From Mycolicibacterium rufum (GTDB taxonomy: Bacteria > Actinomycetota > Actinomycetes > Mycobacteriales > Mycobacteriaceae): DNA of 64,000 nt. A program made the translations under genes and the position numbers. The DNA lies in contig NZ_CP092427.2 of assembly GCF_022374875.2 (NCBI RefSeq), positions 2,666,001 to 2,730,000 on the forward strand, given 5' to 3'. Below the pieces are notes generated by a model. That model had not been told where the DNA came from. It made no database searches and was given only the letters and a program-made list of their open reading frames with translations. Shown here piece by piece: positions 42,141-53,005 of the stretch; the first letter of the stretch is position 1, and every line of letters starts with the position of its first letter.

Positions 42141-43880
42141 ATGACTGCACGCCCCCTGCTGCTCAACCCGAACGCGTTCGACCCGCAGCGGCTCGACCCC
42201 GAGTCCCGCCGTCAGCTGCGCGCCCTCATCGAGTGGTTCGAGCAGCGCGGCAAGACCCGACTGCTGCGCGACGACCTGGACGCGGCGTGGGTGTCGGACT
42301 TCCTCGCGTTCGTGAAGTCCGAGCGGCTGTTCGCGACGTTCCTGACGCCGTCGGAGTTCTCCGGCGGCGACCCGAACAAGCGGTGGGACACCTCCCGCAA
42401 CGCGGTGCTCAGCGAGATCCTTGGGTTCTACGGGCTGTCCTACTGGTATGCCGAGCAGGTCACCATCCTCGGGCTCGGACCGATCTGGCAGAGCGACAAC
42501 GTCAAGGCCAAGGAGAAGGCGGCCGCACAACTCGAGGCCGGCGGGGTGATGGCGTTCGCGCTGTCCGAACGCGCGCACGGTGCCGACATCTACAACACCG
42601 ACATGGTGCTGACCCCGGCCGCGCAGGACGACGACGAAGGCGTGGTGTTCCGGGCTTCGGGCGAGAAGTACTACATCGGCAACGGCAACGTCGCGGGCAT
42701 GGTGTCGGTGTTCTCGCGGCGCAGCGACGTCGACGGCGCCGACGGGTACGTCTGGTTCGTCGCCGACAGCACCCATGAGAACTACGAGCTGATCGGCAAC
42801 GTCGTGCACGGCCAGATGTTCGTCAGCAATTTCGCGCTGCACGACTACCCGGTGTACGAGGAGGACATCCTGTGCACCGGCCCCGACGCGTTCTCGGCGG
42901 CGCTGAACACCGTCAACGTCGGCAAGTTCAACCTGTGCAGCGGCTCGATCGGCATGTGCGAGCACGCCTTCTACGAGGCGATCACCCACGCCAACAACCG
43001 GATCCTCTACGGCAATCCGGTCACGGACTTCCCGCACGTGCGGGCCAGTTTCGTCGACGCCTACGCCCGCCTGGTCGCGATGAAGCTGTTCAGTGACCGC
43101 GCCATCGACTACTTCCGCAGCGCCGGCCCCGAGGACCGCCGCTACCTGCTGTTCAACCCGGTAACCAAGTCGAAGGTCACCTCCGAGGGCGAGAAGGTCG
43201 TCACCCTGCTGTGGGATGTGCTGGCCGCCAAGGGGTTCGAGAAGGACACCTACTTCAGCCAGGTGACCCGGCTGATCGGGGCGCTGCCGCGGCTGGAGGG
43301 CACCGTGCACGTCAACGTCGCGCAGATCTTGAAGTTCATGCCGAACTACATGTTCAACCCGGCCGAGTACCCCGAGATCGGCACCCGTGACGATCCGGCC
43401 GACGACGTGTTCTTCTGGTCGCAGGGCCCCGCCCGCGGTGCGTCGAAGGTGCGCTTCGCCGACTGGGCGCCGGTCTACGAGCGGCACACCGGCATCCCGA
43501 ACGTCGGGCGCTTCTTCGAACAGGTCGCCGCGTTCAAGGAGCTGTTGAGCTCCGCCGCCCCCGACGCCGATCAGCAGGCGGATCTGGATTTCGTGCTGGT
43601 GATCGGCCACCTCTTCTCGCTGGTGGTCTACGGCCAGCTGATCCTCGAGCAGACGGAGCTGACCGGCCTGGACGCCGACCTGGTGGATCAGATCTTCGAC
43701 GTGATGGTCCGGGACTTCTCCGCCTACGCGGTCGCGCTGCACGGCAAGCCGAGCTCGACGGCCGACCAGCAGGCGTGGGCGCTGTCGGCCATCCGCAAGC
43801 CGGTGACCGACTCGGCCCGCTTCGACCGGATCTGGGGCGAGGTGGCCGCCTACGACGGCGTCTACCAGATGCAGCCCTGA
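42141..43880 (+). CDS. fadE5: Acyl-CoA dehydrogenase FadE5
   Basis: A 579-residue acyl-CoA dehydrogenase of the large class. Marks are AFALSERAHGADIYNTDM (the FAD-contacting segment), ASGEKYYIGNGNVAGMVSVFSRR and the C-terminal flavin domain FNLCSGSIGMCEHAFYEAITHANNRILYG. M. smegmatis and M. tuberculosis FadE5 (Rv0244c) are broad-chain-length enzymes of fatty acid beta-oxidation. I use ATG 42141; TTG 42132 is possible. It sits between the Sdh1 operon and the TPP locus as in M. smegmatis. Confidence 0.9.
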   Translation: MTARPLLLNPNAFDPQRLDPESRRQLRALIEWFEQRGKTRLLRDDLDAAWVSDFLAFVKSERLFATFLTPSEFSGGDPNKRWDTSRNAVLSEILGFYGLSYWYAEQVTILGLGPIWQSDNVKAKEKAAAQLEAGGVMAFALSERAHGADIYNTDMVLTPAAQDDDEGVVFRASGEKYYIGNGNVAGMVSVFSRRSDVDGADGYVWFVADSTHENYELIGNVVHGQMFVSNFALHDYPVYEEDILCTGPDAFSAALNTVNVGKFNLCSGSIGMCEHAFYEAITHANNRILYGNPVTDFPHVRASFVDAYARLVAMKLFSDRAIDYFRSAGPEDRRYLLFNPVTKSKVTSEGEKVVTLLWDVLAAKGFEKDTYFSQVTRLIGALPRLEGTVHVNVAQILKFMPNYMFNPAEYPEIGTRDDPADDVFFWSQGPARGASKVRFADWAPVYERHTGIPNVGRFFEQVAAFKELLSSAAPDADQQADLDFVLVIGHLFSLVVYGQLILEQTELTGLDADLVDQIFDVMVRDFSAYAVALHGKPSSTADQQAWALSAIRKPVTDSARFDRIWGEVAAYDGVYQMQP

Positions 43881-43957
43881 GATCGCGTCCTGGTTCACCC
43901 CCGGCCGCGCGGAGTACGCTCGCACCCAGCAGCCAGTCAGCGTGGAAAGGCAGCGCC

Positions 43958-44119
43958 GTGTCGCTTCACCACCCCTTGAGCATCAACGACATTCGGACCG
44001 CGATCCGGGAGATCAGCAGCCGGGCCGAGCTCGCCCGGCGGGAGGGCCGCTCGGCCGACGCCGCCGAACTCGACGCCCGCGTCCGGCACTACCGCGACGA
44101 ACTCGGCTATCGGCCGTAG
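43958..44119 (+). CDS. Small protein, 53 aa
   Basis: A 53-residue helical protein with the sequence SINDIRTAIREISSRAELARREGRSADAAELDARVRHYRDELGYRP at its core, highly charged and probably two helices. The start is GTG 43958 behind GGAAAGG. It lies 77 bases after fadE5, in the gap before the convergent flavin reductase. Compact and well formed, but I do not know its family. Confidence 0.62.
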   Translation: MSLHHPLSINDIRTAIREISSRAELARREGRSADAAELDARVRHYRDELGYRP

Positions 44120-44130
44120 CTGCGCCGCCG

Positions 44131-44640
<510 letters not shown>

Positions 44641-44713
44641 TCACACGCCGCGCGGCGCGGCCACCATGATGGAATCCCCGTGAGTGCAACCGGGCGGTAA
44701 GTTGACGCCCATC

Positions 44714-45379
44714 ATGTGGTTCCCGCTGCTGCTGATGGCTCTCGCGGTGAGCCTGGAGCCGTTCCGGATCGGCATGACGGTGTTGATGATCAACCGGCCG
44801 CGGCCCGCCCTGCACCTGCTGGTGTTCCTGGCCGGCGGGTTCGCGATGGGCACCGCGGTCGGGGTGGTGGTGCTGTTCGTGTTGCGCCCGGCGCTGGGCT
44901 CGGTGCACGTCACGCTGCCGCGGGTGCAGATCGTCGTCGGCGCGGTCGTGTTGCTCAACGCCGCGCTGGTGGCGGCCGGCGTGCTGGGGCGGGTGAACCG
45001 GGACGGGACGGCGGGCCGCCTGGTCGGTCCGCTGACGGCGCGGGCCCGGCAACTGCTCGACGGCCGGTCGCTGTGGGCCGCGGGCGTGGCGGGGCTCGGC
45101 ATCGCGCTGCCGTCGGTGGACTACGTCGCCGCGTTGGCGCTGATCGTCGCCTCCGGCGCCGCGGCGGCCGTGCAGTTCGGTGCGCTGGTCACGTTCAACG
45201 TGGTGGCGTTCGCGCTGGTCGAGGTGCCGCTGGTGGCGTACCTGGTGGCGCCGCGGCGCACGCGCGCGGCGCTGACGTCGTTCTACGACCGGGTGCGTGC
45301 GCACGGCCGGCGCGGGATCGCCGCGCTGCTGGCCGCGATCGGCTGCGTGCTGCTGGCCGTCGGGGTCGCCGGGCTGTAG
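44714..45379 (+). CDS. GAP-family membrane protein (Rv0246-like)
   Basis: A 221-residue membrane protein with six predicted helices. WFPLLLMALAVSLEPFRIGMTVLMINRPRPALHLLVFLAGGFAMG and the later GIALPSVDYVAALALIVASGAA resemble the GAP (Sap/LysE-related) family; Gap-like protein is linked to glycopeptidolipid export in M. smegmatis. I chose ATG 44714; the frame extends to GTG 44684. In M. tuberculosis Rv0246 is next to Rv0245 in the same way. It converges on the PE gene of the TPP operon, six bases away. Confidence 0.75.
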   Translation: MWFPLLLMALAVSLEPFRIGMTVLMINRPRPALHLLVFLAGGFAMGTAVGVVVLFVLRPALGSVHVTLPRVQIVVGAVVLLNAALVAAGVLGRVNRDGTAGRLVGPLTARARQLLDGRSLWAAGVAGLGIALPSVDYVAALALIVASGAAAAVQFGALVTFNVVAFALVEVPLVAYLVAPRRTRAALTSFYDRVRAHGRRGIAALLAAIGCVLLAVGVAGL

Positions 45380-45385
45380 CCGCTG

Positions 45386-46519
45386 CTACGGCGGATGATT
45401 CAGCACGTACTGCAGACCCGACAGCAGCTGCGACACAGGGTCGGCGCCGCCGCCGAAGGCGGCCTGGGTGGCCGGCGCCGTCACCGCGGCGGGGTCGTAC
45501 CCGTTCACCGGATCCACCGTGATCGGGGCGGTCGCCGGATCGTCGTTGCGGGAGTACCCGGCGTCGACGTAGGGCTGCAGCACCTTGTCCAGCTCCATCA
45601 GCGTGTTCTTGTCCACCCCGAGGTACTTGAACGGCAGCACCAGCGGCAGGTGCTCCTCGGGGATCATGAACGTCGTGGTCTTCGCGCCCCGCGAGTTCAC
45701 GGTGGTCCGGATGTTGCGCGGCGGCACCATGTCGGGCTTGGTGAACGCGACCGCGGTGTGGCCGGTGGCGAGGCCGACGATCGCGTTGGCCACCGACAGC
45801 CAGTTGTCCGGCCGGTCCGGCCAGTCGGCGATGCTGTCGTAGGCGGAGACGAACTGGTAGGTGTCGTACTGGCTCTCCACCGGCGCGGGGATGCGGTAGT
45901 CCAGCGACGGGACGACGCTGCCGACCGGGAAGTTCTGCGTCAGGAAGCTCTCGCCGAACGCGTGCCGGGCCACCGGGTCGCCGTAGGTGGCGAAGCTCAA
46001 CTGATCGGGCGGCGGCGCCGCGGGATCGTAGGCGAGCTTCGCCTGAACGTCGTTGAGCACCATCGCGCCCTCGGACAGCCCGATCGCGGTGCCCCGGCCG
46101 CCGTCGCGGACCGCGGCGATCACGTTCGGGGTGCCGACGTCGACCGATTCCCCGACGCTGGGCCCGTCGATGCCCAGCCCGGGCATCGACTCTCCGAGCC
46201 GGCCGATGCCCGGGAACAGCCGCTCGAGCGTGTGGCCCTGCACCTGTCCCGCGGGATAGTCGACGATCTGACGGTCCAGCCCGGGGAACCAGTCGGCGCC
46301 GGTGCGCATGATGTATTCGTCGTACGGGATGCCCAGCACGTGCGCGCCGCCCAGCGCGTAGGCCCGGCCCGGCGTGCCCAGCGGCGGCGGTGCCCCCGCG
46401 GGATTCGGCGGCGGCACCGGCGGCGGCTCGTCGGCGGTCGCGACGCCGGGGCCGACGCCGCCGGCCACACCGAGGGTCATCAGTGCCGTCACCGATGCGA
46501 GGAGTCTCCGTGTGCGCAC
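45386..46519 (-). CDS. PE-PPE-domain acyltransferase of the TPP locus
   Basis: A 377-residue exported protein with a signal peptide (residues 1-30, [21 protein letters not shown]), a Pro-rich linker, and a PE-PPE domain of the alpha/beta-hydrolase type. The nucleophile is Ser149 in GLSEGAM, and ATGHTAVAF later may carry the His. In M. smegmatis the corresponding gene (MSMEG_0412 class) is needed for the last step of trehalose polyphleate assembly outside the membrane. Last gene of papA3-mmpL10-fadD23-PE; start GTG 46519 directly follows the fadD stop. Confidence 0.82.
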   Translation of the reverse strand: MRTRRLLASVTALMTLGVAGGVGPGVATADEPPPVPPPNPAGAPPPLGTPGRAYALGGAHVLGIPYDEYIMRTGADWFPGLDRQIVDYPAGQVQGHTLERLFPGIGRLGESMPGLGIDGPSVGESVDVGTPNVIAAVRDGGRGTAIGLSEGAMVLNDVQAKLAYDPAAPPPDQLSFATYGDPVARHAFGESFLTQNFPVGSVVPSLDYRIPAPVESQYDTYQFVSAYDSIADWPDRPDNWLSVANAIVGLATGHTAVAFTKPDMVPPRNIRTTVNSRGAKTTTFMIPEEHLPLVLPFKYLGVDKNTLMELDKVLQPYVDAGYSRNDDPATAPITVDPVNGYDPAAVTAPATQAAFGGGADPVSQLLSGLQYVLNHPP

Positions 46520-48256
46520 TCAGGCATCCAATCGCACGAACTGGTCGGTGCGGTAGTGCTCCACGCACGCGGCGCGCCGCACCTTGCCGCTGGTGGTCGT
46601 CGGGATCGACCCGGGCGGCACCAGCACCAGGTCTTCGACGTTGAGGCCGTGCACCGTGGAGATCGCGGAGGTGACGTCGCTCTTGACCTCGTGCAGCCAG
46701 CCCATCGGGTCGGCGTTGATGTCGGTGCGCTTCTTGAGTTCGATGACGGTGACCAGCTTTTCGGTGCTGTTGACCGGCACCGCGATGGCCGCGACCCGGC
46801 CGCGGGTGATCTCCTGGACCGTCGCCTCGATGTCCTCGGGGTAGTGGTTGCGGCCGCGGATGATCAGCAGGTCCTTGATCCGGCCGACGATGAACAGCGC
46901 GCCGTCGTGGACGAAGCCGAGGTCACCGGTGCGCAGCCACGGGCCCGCCGGGGTGCCCGGGGACGGGTCGGGGATCGTCGCGCCGAAGCACTGCTGCTCC
47001 TCGGCGGTCCTGCTCCAGTAGCCGGCCGCGACGTTGTCGCCGCACACCCAGATCTCACCGACCGCGTCGGGCGGGCACTCCGAGGACGTGTCGACGTCGA
47101 CGATGCGCACCACGGGCGCGGTGGGCAGCGCGTAGCGCACCAGCGCCGAACCGCCTGAGCGGCAACGGCTCACGCGGCCCGCCGACAGGTCGTCGGTGTC
47201 GAAGCGCAGCACCGGCTCCGACTCGTCCCACGTGCCGGACGCGACGAACACCGTCGCCTCGGCCAGACCGTAGGAGGGGCGCAGCATATGATCGCGAAAA
47301 TTGAAGTGCGCGAAGCGATCCGCGAACCGTTCGAGGGTGGCGGGGTCGACGCGTTCGGCGCCGTTGATGATGCCTAGCACCCCGCCGAGGTCCAGCCCGG
47401 CCAGCTCGGCGTCGGTGGTCTTGCGGGCCGCCAGCTCGAACGCGAAGTTGGGTGCGGCCGAGAACGCGCGCTCGTTGCGGGCCAGCGCCCGGATCCACCG
47501 GGCCGGCTCCTCCAAGAACGCCACCGGGCTCGTCAGGTCGGCGCGGAAACCGCCGAGGATGGGGGCGCAGACCCCGAGCACCAGCCCCATGTCGTGGTAG
47601 AAGGGCAGCCACGACACGATCGTCAGACCCGTCGTCTGCTGACCGGCGAACAGGCTGCGCATCAGCTGCTCGAAGTTCACCGCGAGGTTGCGGTGCGAGA
47701 TCATCACACCGGTGGGCAGCCGGGTGGACCCGGAACTGTACTGCAGGTAGGCGGTGTCCGGCAGCTCGGTCGCGACGGTGTCTGCCCCGCCCGCCGCGTC
47801 GAGGTCGAGCGTGTCGATCGCCACGACGGCCGGCGCCCGGTCCAGCCGGGAACCGGCGACGTAGTCGCCGACGTCGGCGGCGGCCTCGGAGGTCGTGAGC
47901 ACCACCGCCGGGGTGGTGTCGGCGAACACCGCGCTGACCCGGTCGTGGCTCGACCCGCGGTGGGGCAGCGGTAATGGCACCGCGATCAGCCCGGCCTGCA
48001 TGGCGCCCAGGAAGGCCAGGATGTACTCCAGTCCCTGCGGCGCGAGGATCACCGCCCGGTCGCCGGTCGCGCCGTGGGTGCGGATCTCCCGCGCCACGGC
48101 CATCGTCCGCTGCGACAGCTGCGCCCAGGTCAGCGTGTGGGCGCTGCCCGCCGGGTCGCCGGTGTAGTCGGTGAACGTGAACGCGAGGTCGTCGGGGCGC
48201 AGGGCCGCGCGGCCGTGCAGCATCGACAGCACCGACGACGGCCCGGTGGACGTCAT
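46520..48256 (-). CDS. fadD23: Fatty acyl-AMP ligase FadD23-like
   Basis: A 578-residue adenylate-forming enzyme. The A3 motif is [20 protein letters not shown], followed by the FAAL-type middle and the C-terminal [35 protein letters not shown]. FAALs activate long-chain fatty acids to acyl-adenylates and pass them to polyketide synthases; here the partner would be the large Pks encoded upstream on the other strand. Naming follows the TPP-locus FadD23 of M. smegmatis (MSMEG_0411). It directly precedes the PE gene with no gap. Confidence 0.87.
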   Translation of the reverse strand: MTSTGPSSVLSMLHGRAALRPDDLAFTFTDYTGDPAGSAHTLTWAQLSQRTMAVAREIRTHGATGDRAVILAPQGLEYILAFLGAMQAGLIAVPLPLPHRGSSHDRVSAVFADTTPAVVLTTSEAAADVGDYVAGSRLDRAPAVVAIDTLDLDAAGGADTVATELPDTAYLQYSSGSTRLPTGVMISHRNLAVNFEQLMRSLFAGQQTTGLTIVSWLPFYHDMGLVLGVCAPILGGFRADLTSPVAFLEEPARWIRALARNERAFSAAPNFAFELAARKTTDAELAGLDLGGVLGIINGAERVDPATLERFADRFAHFNFRDHMLRPSYGLAEATVFVASGTWDESEPVLRFDTDDLSAGRVSRCRSGGSALVRYALPTAPVVRIVDVDTSSECPPDAVGEIWVCGDNVAAGYWSRTAEEQQCFGATIPDPSPGTPAGPWLRTGDLGFVHDGALFIVGRIKDLLIIRGRNHYPEDIEATVQEITRGRVAAIAVPVNSTEKLVTVIELKKRTDINADPMGWLHEVKSDVTSAISTVHGLNVEDLVLVPPGSIPTTTSGKVRRAACVEHYRTDQFVRLDA

Positions 48257-48341
48257 GACGGGATCACCGTCACGTCAGCGAGGAACCCGCTCATCACCAC
48301 CCCCGACCGCTTGGCTTCCGTAGTCTCACACACCTTCACCG

Positions 48342-51300
48342 TCACCGCGAACCCCCGCTCGCGGCCGGTGCGCGCGTCGCCGGCGCGGTCGTCGTCATCC
48401 GGGACGGCCACCAGTTCGCGCGCCCGACCAACGCGGCGATCGCCGGCACCGTGATGGTGCGCACCACGAAGGTGTCCAGCAGGATGCCCACCCCGATCAC
48501 GAAGCCGCCCTGCACCACGATGCCGATCGACGAGAACAGCAGGCCCGCCATCGAGGCGGCGAAGATCAGCCCGGCCGCGGTGATCACCCCGCCGGTCGAG
48601 CCCAGCGTTCGGATCACGCCGTACCGCACGCTGTGCGGGGACTCGTCGCGCAGCCGCGACACGAACAACATGTTGTAGTCGGCGCCGACGGCCACCAGCA
48701 CCACGAACGCCAGCGGCGGGACCGTCCAGTGCAGTGGCTGCCCGAGCATCATCTGGAACACCACCACCCCGATGCCGATGGCCGCGAAGAACGACAGCAC
48801 GACCGAGGCGACCAGATAGAGCGGCGCGACGATCGAGCGCAGCAGCACCGACAGCGTCAGCAGCACGATCGCCAGCGTCACCGCGATGATGAACCGGATG
48901 TCGCGCTCGTAGTAGTCCCGGGTGTCGCGCAGGGCCGCGGGGTAGCCGCCCATCGAGATGGTCGCGTCGGCCAGCGTGGTGTTCGGCTGCGCGCCGCGGG
49001 CGATGTCGTTGATCGCGTCGACCTGATCCATCGCCTCCGGGCTGAACGGGTTGAGCTTGGTCTGCACCAGATAGCGCACCGAGTGCCCGTCCGGGGAGAT
49101 GAACGCCGCCGCGGCCTTCTGGAACTCGACGGCATTGAGCACCTCGGCGGGGATGTTGAAGCCCGCCATCGAGGAGCCGGCCGCGTCGTGGCGCATCGTC
49201 AGCAGGAACGTCGACGCCTGGTCCAGGCCGTCGGCCATCACCTTGATCTGCTGCACCAGCTCGTCCACGCCACCGGCCACCTGCCGGCTGCCGCTGGCCA
49301 GCCGGTCGGTGTTGCGCTGCAGATCGGTCAGGCCCCGGCGGGCACCCGCGGGGGTGTCGAGCCCCATCGCCGAGATCGTCTTGGTCAGCTTCGCGAACGC
49401 GGTGTTGAGCTGGTTGACCGTCGCGGTGAGGCTCTGCCGGTCGTCCACGCCCTGCAGCTGGCCCGCCAGCTTGTTGATCTCGTCCATGCGGCCGTCGTTG
49501 CGCGCGGCGACCAGCTTCTCAAACTGCGCCCGGGTGTCGACACAGGACGGATTGGCGTCGCACACGTTGTTGTTCTGCAGCGCGGCCAGCACCGGGCCGA
49601 TCCAGGCGAACATGTCGCGCACGGCGCGGAAGTTCACGCCCATGGACAGACCGAGCTTGTTGACGCTGTCGACCAGTTTCGCCGCGGTCGCGACGTCGCG
49701 CACCAGCTTGTCGCCGCCGTACTGTGCGCGCGCCGAGGAGAACGTGTCGATCAGGCCCTGCAGGCTGGGCGCGATCTCGTCGACCTGGGCGCGCACGTCG
49801 CCGAGGCTGTCGGCCAGTGTGTCGGCGCCGGCCGCCAACGTGTTCAGGTCGCCGCTGCGTTCGCCGATCTGCGCCGACCCGGCGGCGAGGCGGTCCCCGA
49901 CGATGCCGGCCTGGAAGGTGGCCCGGAACTCGGCGGGCACCTCACCGAGTGGCCGGGTGATGCCGCTGACCAGCGCGACGTCCGGCAGCTGGGCGATCCG
50001 CGACGCCATCTGCTCCAGATCCGCCAGCGCCGCCGGTGAGCGCAGATCGTGCGGCGACTGCACGAGGATGTACTGCGGGATCGACTGGCTGATCGGGAAG
50101 TGGCGTTCCAGCGCGGCGTAGCCGACGGAACTGGGCGCCGACGGCGACACCGTCTTGCGGTCGTCGTAGTTGAACGTCGCGAAGCTCGCGGCGCCGGCCA
50201 GCAGCACCAGCACCAGCACGCTGGCCACCAGGTGCGGCACCGGCCTGCGCACGATCCGGATGCCCGAGCGCCGCCAGAACCGGGCCGTCAGCTCGCGGCG
50301 CGGCGCGATCCAGCCCCGCGGCCCGGCCAGCACCATGATCGCCGGCAGCAGCGTCACCCCGGCCAGGAACGCGACCGCGACGCCGATCGCCGCCGAGACC
50401 CCGATGGTCTTGAACACGCCCATCGTCGCGAAGCTCATCGCCAGGAACGTGATGCCGACCGTGGTGGCCGACGCGGTGATGACCTTCCCGATCGAGATCA
50501 TCGCGCGGGTGACCGCGTCGTCGACGTCGGCGCCGGCCCGCACGTAGTCGTGGTACCGGCTGATCAGGAACACCGCGTAATCGGTGCCGGCGCCGGCCAG
50601 GATCGCGCTGAGGAACACGATCGACTGGTTCGACACCCCCGAGCCGGTCAGCTGCGAGTAGCCGGCCACCACCCCCTGCGCGATCAGCACCGACGCGCCG
50701 ATCGTCACCAGCGGCAGCAGCATCGTCACCGGGTTGCGGTAGACGATCAACAGCACGGCCAGCACCAGCACCGCGATCGCGATCTCGATGGGCAGCCGGT
50801 CGTGCTGGCCGGCGACGGTCAGGTCGGCGACCGTGGCGGCGGGGCCGGTGACGTGCACGGCGAGCGGACTTCCGCGCGGCGGGGCGTGATGGGCGATCAC
50901 GTCGGCGACGCGGTTGAAGGAGTCGTAGGCGCGTGGCGTGCCGAGCTCCCCGACCAGCGTCACCGGCAGCACCCACGTCGTCTTGTCGTCGCTGGTGAGG
51001 AACTTCCGCAGCTGCGGGGTGCTGACGAAGTCCTGCACCGACACGACGTCGGTGACGTCGTCGCGCAGCGCGTCGACGACGTCGCGGTAGACGGCCTCGT
51101 CGGCCGGGGTGAGGCCGCCGTCGTCGATGAACGCGACGACGAGCAGGTTGTCCGATCCGGGTTCCCGGAACGCCTCGGCCATCTTGGTCGCGGTGACGCT
51201 CGACGGTGCGTCGCCGGGCAGGATGACCAGCGGATGCTTCTGCGCCATCTCGCCCAACGACGGGAAGGTCAGGGGCAGGGCGACGGCCATCGCGATCCAC

Positions 51301-51353
51301 ACGGCGATCACCGCCCACGGGAACCGCACCACGAGACCGGCTAGCCGCCGCAT
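48342..51353 (-). CDS. mmpL10: MmpL10-type RND lipid exporter
   Basis: A 1003-residue membrane protein with twelve helices and two large extracytoplasmic loops, the second unusually long and helical (residues about 430-700). The proton-relay Asp-Tyr pairs of MmpL proteins appear in SAILAGAGTDYAVFLISRY (helix 4) and VLVAVGADYNMLFVSRLRDES (helix 10). In TPP biosynthesis MmpL10 exports the diacyltrehalose intermediate. It lies 36 bases after papA3 and 85 before fadD23. Confidence 0.9.
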   Translation of the reverse strand: MRRLAGLVVRFPWAVIAVWIAMAVALPLTFPSLGEMAQKHPLVILPGDAPSSVTATKMAEAFREPGSDNLLVVAFIDDGGLTPADEAVYRDVVDALRDDVTDVVSVQDFVSTPQLRKFLTSDDKTTWVLPVTLVGELGTPRAYDSFNRVADVIAHHAPPRGSPLAVHVTGPAATVADLTVAGQHDRLPIEIAIAVLVLAVLLIVYRNPVTMLLPLVTIGASVLIAQGVVAGYSQLTGSGVSNQSIVFLSAILAGAGTDYAVFLISRYHDYVRAGADVDDAVTRAMISIGKVITASATTVGITFLAMSFATMGVFKTIGVSAAIGVAVAFLAGVTLLPAIMVLAGPRGWIAPRRELTARFWRRSGIRIVRRPVPHLVASVLVLVLLAGAASFATFNYDDRKTVSPSAPSSVGYAALERHFPISQSIPQYILVQSPHDLRSPAALADLEQMASRIAQLPDVALVSGITRPLGEVPAEFRATFQAGIVGDRLAAGSAQIGERSGDLNTLAAGADTLADSLGDVRAQVDEIAPSLQGLIDTFSSARAQYGGDKLVRDVATAAKLVDSVNKLGLSMGVNFRAVRDMFAWIGPVLAALQNNNVCDANPSCVDTRAQFEKLVAARNDGRMDEINKLAGQLQGVDDRQSLTATVNQLNTAFAKLTKTISAMGLDTPAGARRGLTDLQRNTDRLASGSRQVAGGVDELVQQIKVMADGLDQASTFLLTMRHDAAGSSMAGFNIPAEVLNAVEFQKAAAAFISPDGHSVRYLVQTKLNPFSPEAMDQVDAINDIARGAQPNTTLADATISMGGYPAALRDTRDYYERDIRFIIAVTLAIVLLTLSVLLRSIVAPLYLVASVVLSFFAAIGIGVVVFQMMLGQPLHWTVPPLAFVVLVAVGADYNMLFVSRLRDESPHSVRYGVIRTLGSTGGVITAAGLIFAASMAGLLFSSIGIVVQGGFVIGVGILLDTFVVRTITVPAIAALVGRANWWPSRMTTTAPATRAPAASGGSR

Positions 51354-51389
51354 GTCGCCTTCACCCCCGACCCCTTGCCGTGCCGCCCG

Positions 51390-52811
51390 CTAGGCGACGC
51401 GTCCCCATTGGCCGGTGTCGGCGACCAGCGCCGACACCGACGTCATCGCCTGCATGTAACGGTCGACCGACTTCTTCGCGACCGGATTGTCGGGATGCAT
51501 GATCGCCATCACCGTGCCCTCGCCGTAGCGGAAGATGTAGATGGTGAGCTGATAGGAGTACCGGCCGTCAGGATAGATCCCGATGTTGTCGGCCAGGCCC
51601 ATTTCGCCGGCGGCCAGGATCGCGTTGAGCGGGGCGGCGCCGCCGTGCAGGAAGTTCGACACCGGGAAGTTCGGCTGCGGCCAGGCCAGCCACGGCGCCA
51701 GCTCCAACACCCGGTAGTAGGGCACCTTCGCCATCGCCAGCCCCGAGTCGAACGAGGACTGTGCCGACCAGGCGGCGTCGCTGAACGACGCCGCGCCGAT
51801 CGGCACGACGATGGGGATCAACCCGGTGAACCAGCCCTGGGTCATGAAGTTGTCCGACGCGGTGCGCGAATCCCGCGGCGTCAATCCGTAGTAGGTCAGC
51901 GCGCCGGTCAGCTCGTGCTCCACCTGGGCCAGGCAGGCGAACAGGCCGCCGACGAACCGTGCGCCCGCCGCCGAGCACGCCGCCTCGAAGCGGTCCGTCT
52001 GCGCGCTGTCCAGCAGCAGGTGCGAGGTCATCGTGCTGCGGGTGGACTGCTGCGGATCCCCGAGCGGCAGCGGGAACTCCGGGAAGCCGCCGGAGTTGTT
52101 CTCGGCGAAGTCGATCCAGGTCTGCACACCGGGCGAATCCACGGTGAGGGCGTCGGTGTACGCGCGCTCCCGCACACAGAAGTCGTCGAAGCTGCCCGCA
52201 TCGGGCAGGACCAGGGCCTGGCCGCCGCCGGACAGCGCCGAGTACATGCCGTTGGCTTCCATCATCGTGGTGCCGATCAGCGTGGCGTCGCCGTGCACGT
52301 GATCCATCGACGCGAAGAAACTGAAGTGGTTCTCGCACTGGATGACCCCGAACGTGAAGCAGCCCCATTCCAGCGGGCTCGGGATGTCGACGACGTGGGC
52401 GTGGATCTCGTCGACCGTCATGTGCCCGTGGGTGACCGGGACGAACTCGATGTCGTCCGGATCGGTGAGGGCGTGCCGGCGGAACTCGCCCTCGCCGGTC
52501 TGGGTGAACCAGCTGCGGAACGTGTCGTGCCGGCGCAGGTAGGCGTTGACCGCGTGGTCCATCGCGGCGATGTCGCACTGACCGGCGACGTCGCAGCTGG
52601 CGATGATCTGGCGGGAGAAGTTCAGCCCGTCGGACGTGCGCTCGCAGAAGTTGCGCAGGTGCTGGCCCTGCATGTAGCTGACAGGCACCGTGCTGGCGGG
52701 GGCCCGGCGTGCCTTCTCGACCGACGCCTCCGTCGGATGCCACGAGGTGACCGACCCGGCCGTCATGGACCATTCCTCCAGTGCGCCGACCGTGATCTTC
52801 CCGATGCGCAC
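51390..52811 (-). CDS. papA3: PapA3-type polyketide-associated acyltransferase
   Basis: A 473-residue condensation-fold acyltransferase. The HxxxD motif is His171-Val-His-Gly-Asp175 in FASMDHVHGDATLIG. The N-terminal MRIGKITVGALEEWSMTAGSVTSWHP is typical of mycobacterial PapA proteins that acylate trehalose. In TPP synthesis PapA3 transfers acyl chains to trehalose to give diacyltrehalose. The late DFGWG motif of the superfamily is not obvious, as in other Pap proteins. First gene of the minus-strand operon. Confidence 0.87.
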   Translation of the reverse strand: MRIGKITVGALEEWSMTAGSVTSWHPTEASVEKARRAPASTVPVSYMQGQHLRNFCERTSDGLNFSRQIIASCDVAGQCDIAAMDHAVNAYLRRHDTFRSWFTQTGEGEFRRHALTDPDDIEFVPVTHGHMTVDEIHAHVVDIPSPLEWGCFTFGVIQCENHFSFFASMDHVHGDATLIGTTMMEANGMYSALSGGGQALVLPDAGSFDDFCVRERAYTDALTVDSPGVQTWIDFAENNSGGFPEFPLPLGDPQQSTRSTMTSHLLLDSAQTDRFEAACSAAGARFVGGLFACLAQVEHELTGALTYYGLTPRDSRTASDNFMTQGWFTGLIPIVVPIGAASFSDAAWSAQSSFDSGLAMAKVPYYRVLELAPWLAWPQPNFPVSNFLHGGAAPLNAILAAGEMGLADNIGIYPDGRYSYQLTIYIFRYGEGTVMAIMHPDNPVAKKSVDRYMQAMTSVSALVADTGQWGRVA

Positions 52812-53005
52812 TCCGCGGTCCTCCCCCGTCCTGCCCGTCGCCCTCCAGCGGGGCCGTTCGTCGCTGGATCAACTTACCGAACGACTGTCCACGCCACGCC
52901 GCAGCGCGCGCCGAGAGGACCTTCGCCCCTGTCGCGGGCCGGCGCTGCCGGATAGCAAGGAAGCAGGGCGCCCACGCCGTCGGCGCACTGCACAGAGAGG
53001 CTGTG

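Noticed and set aside
41564..42166. Minus-strand 200-codon frame opposite the cysteine-track gene
   Set aside because: It overlaps the end of sdhB and its sequence is a Gly/Arg/Asp-rich shadow. The plus-strand frame has regular repeats, GC-rich third positions and operon position, so I favoured that.
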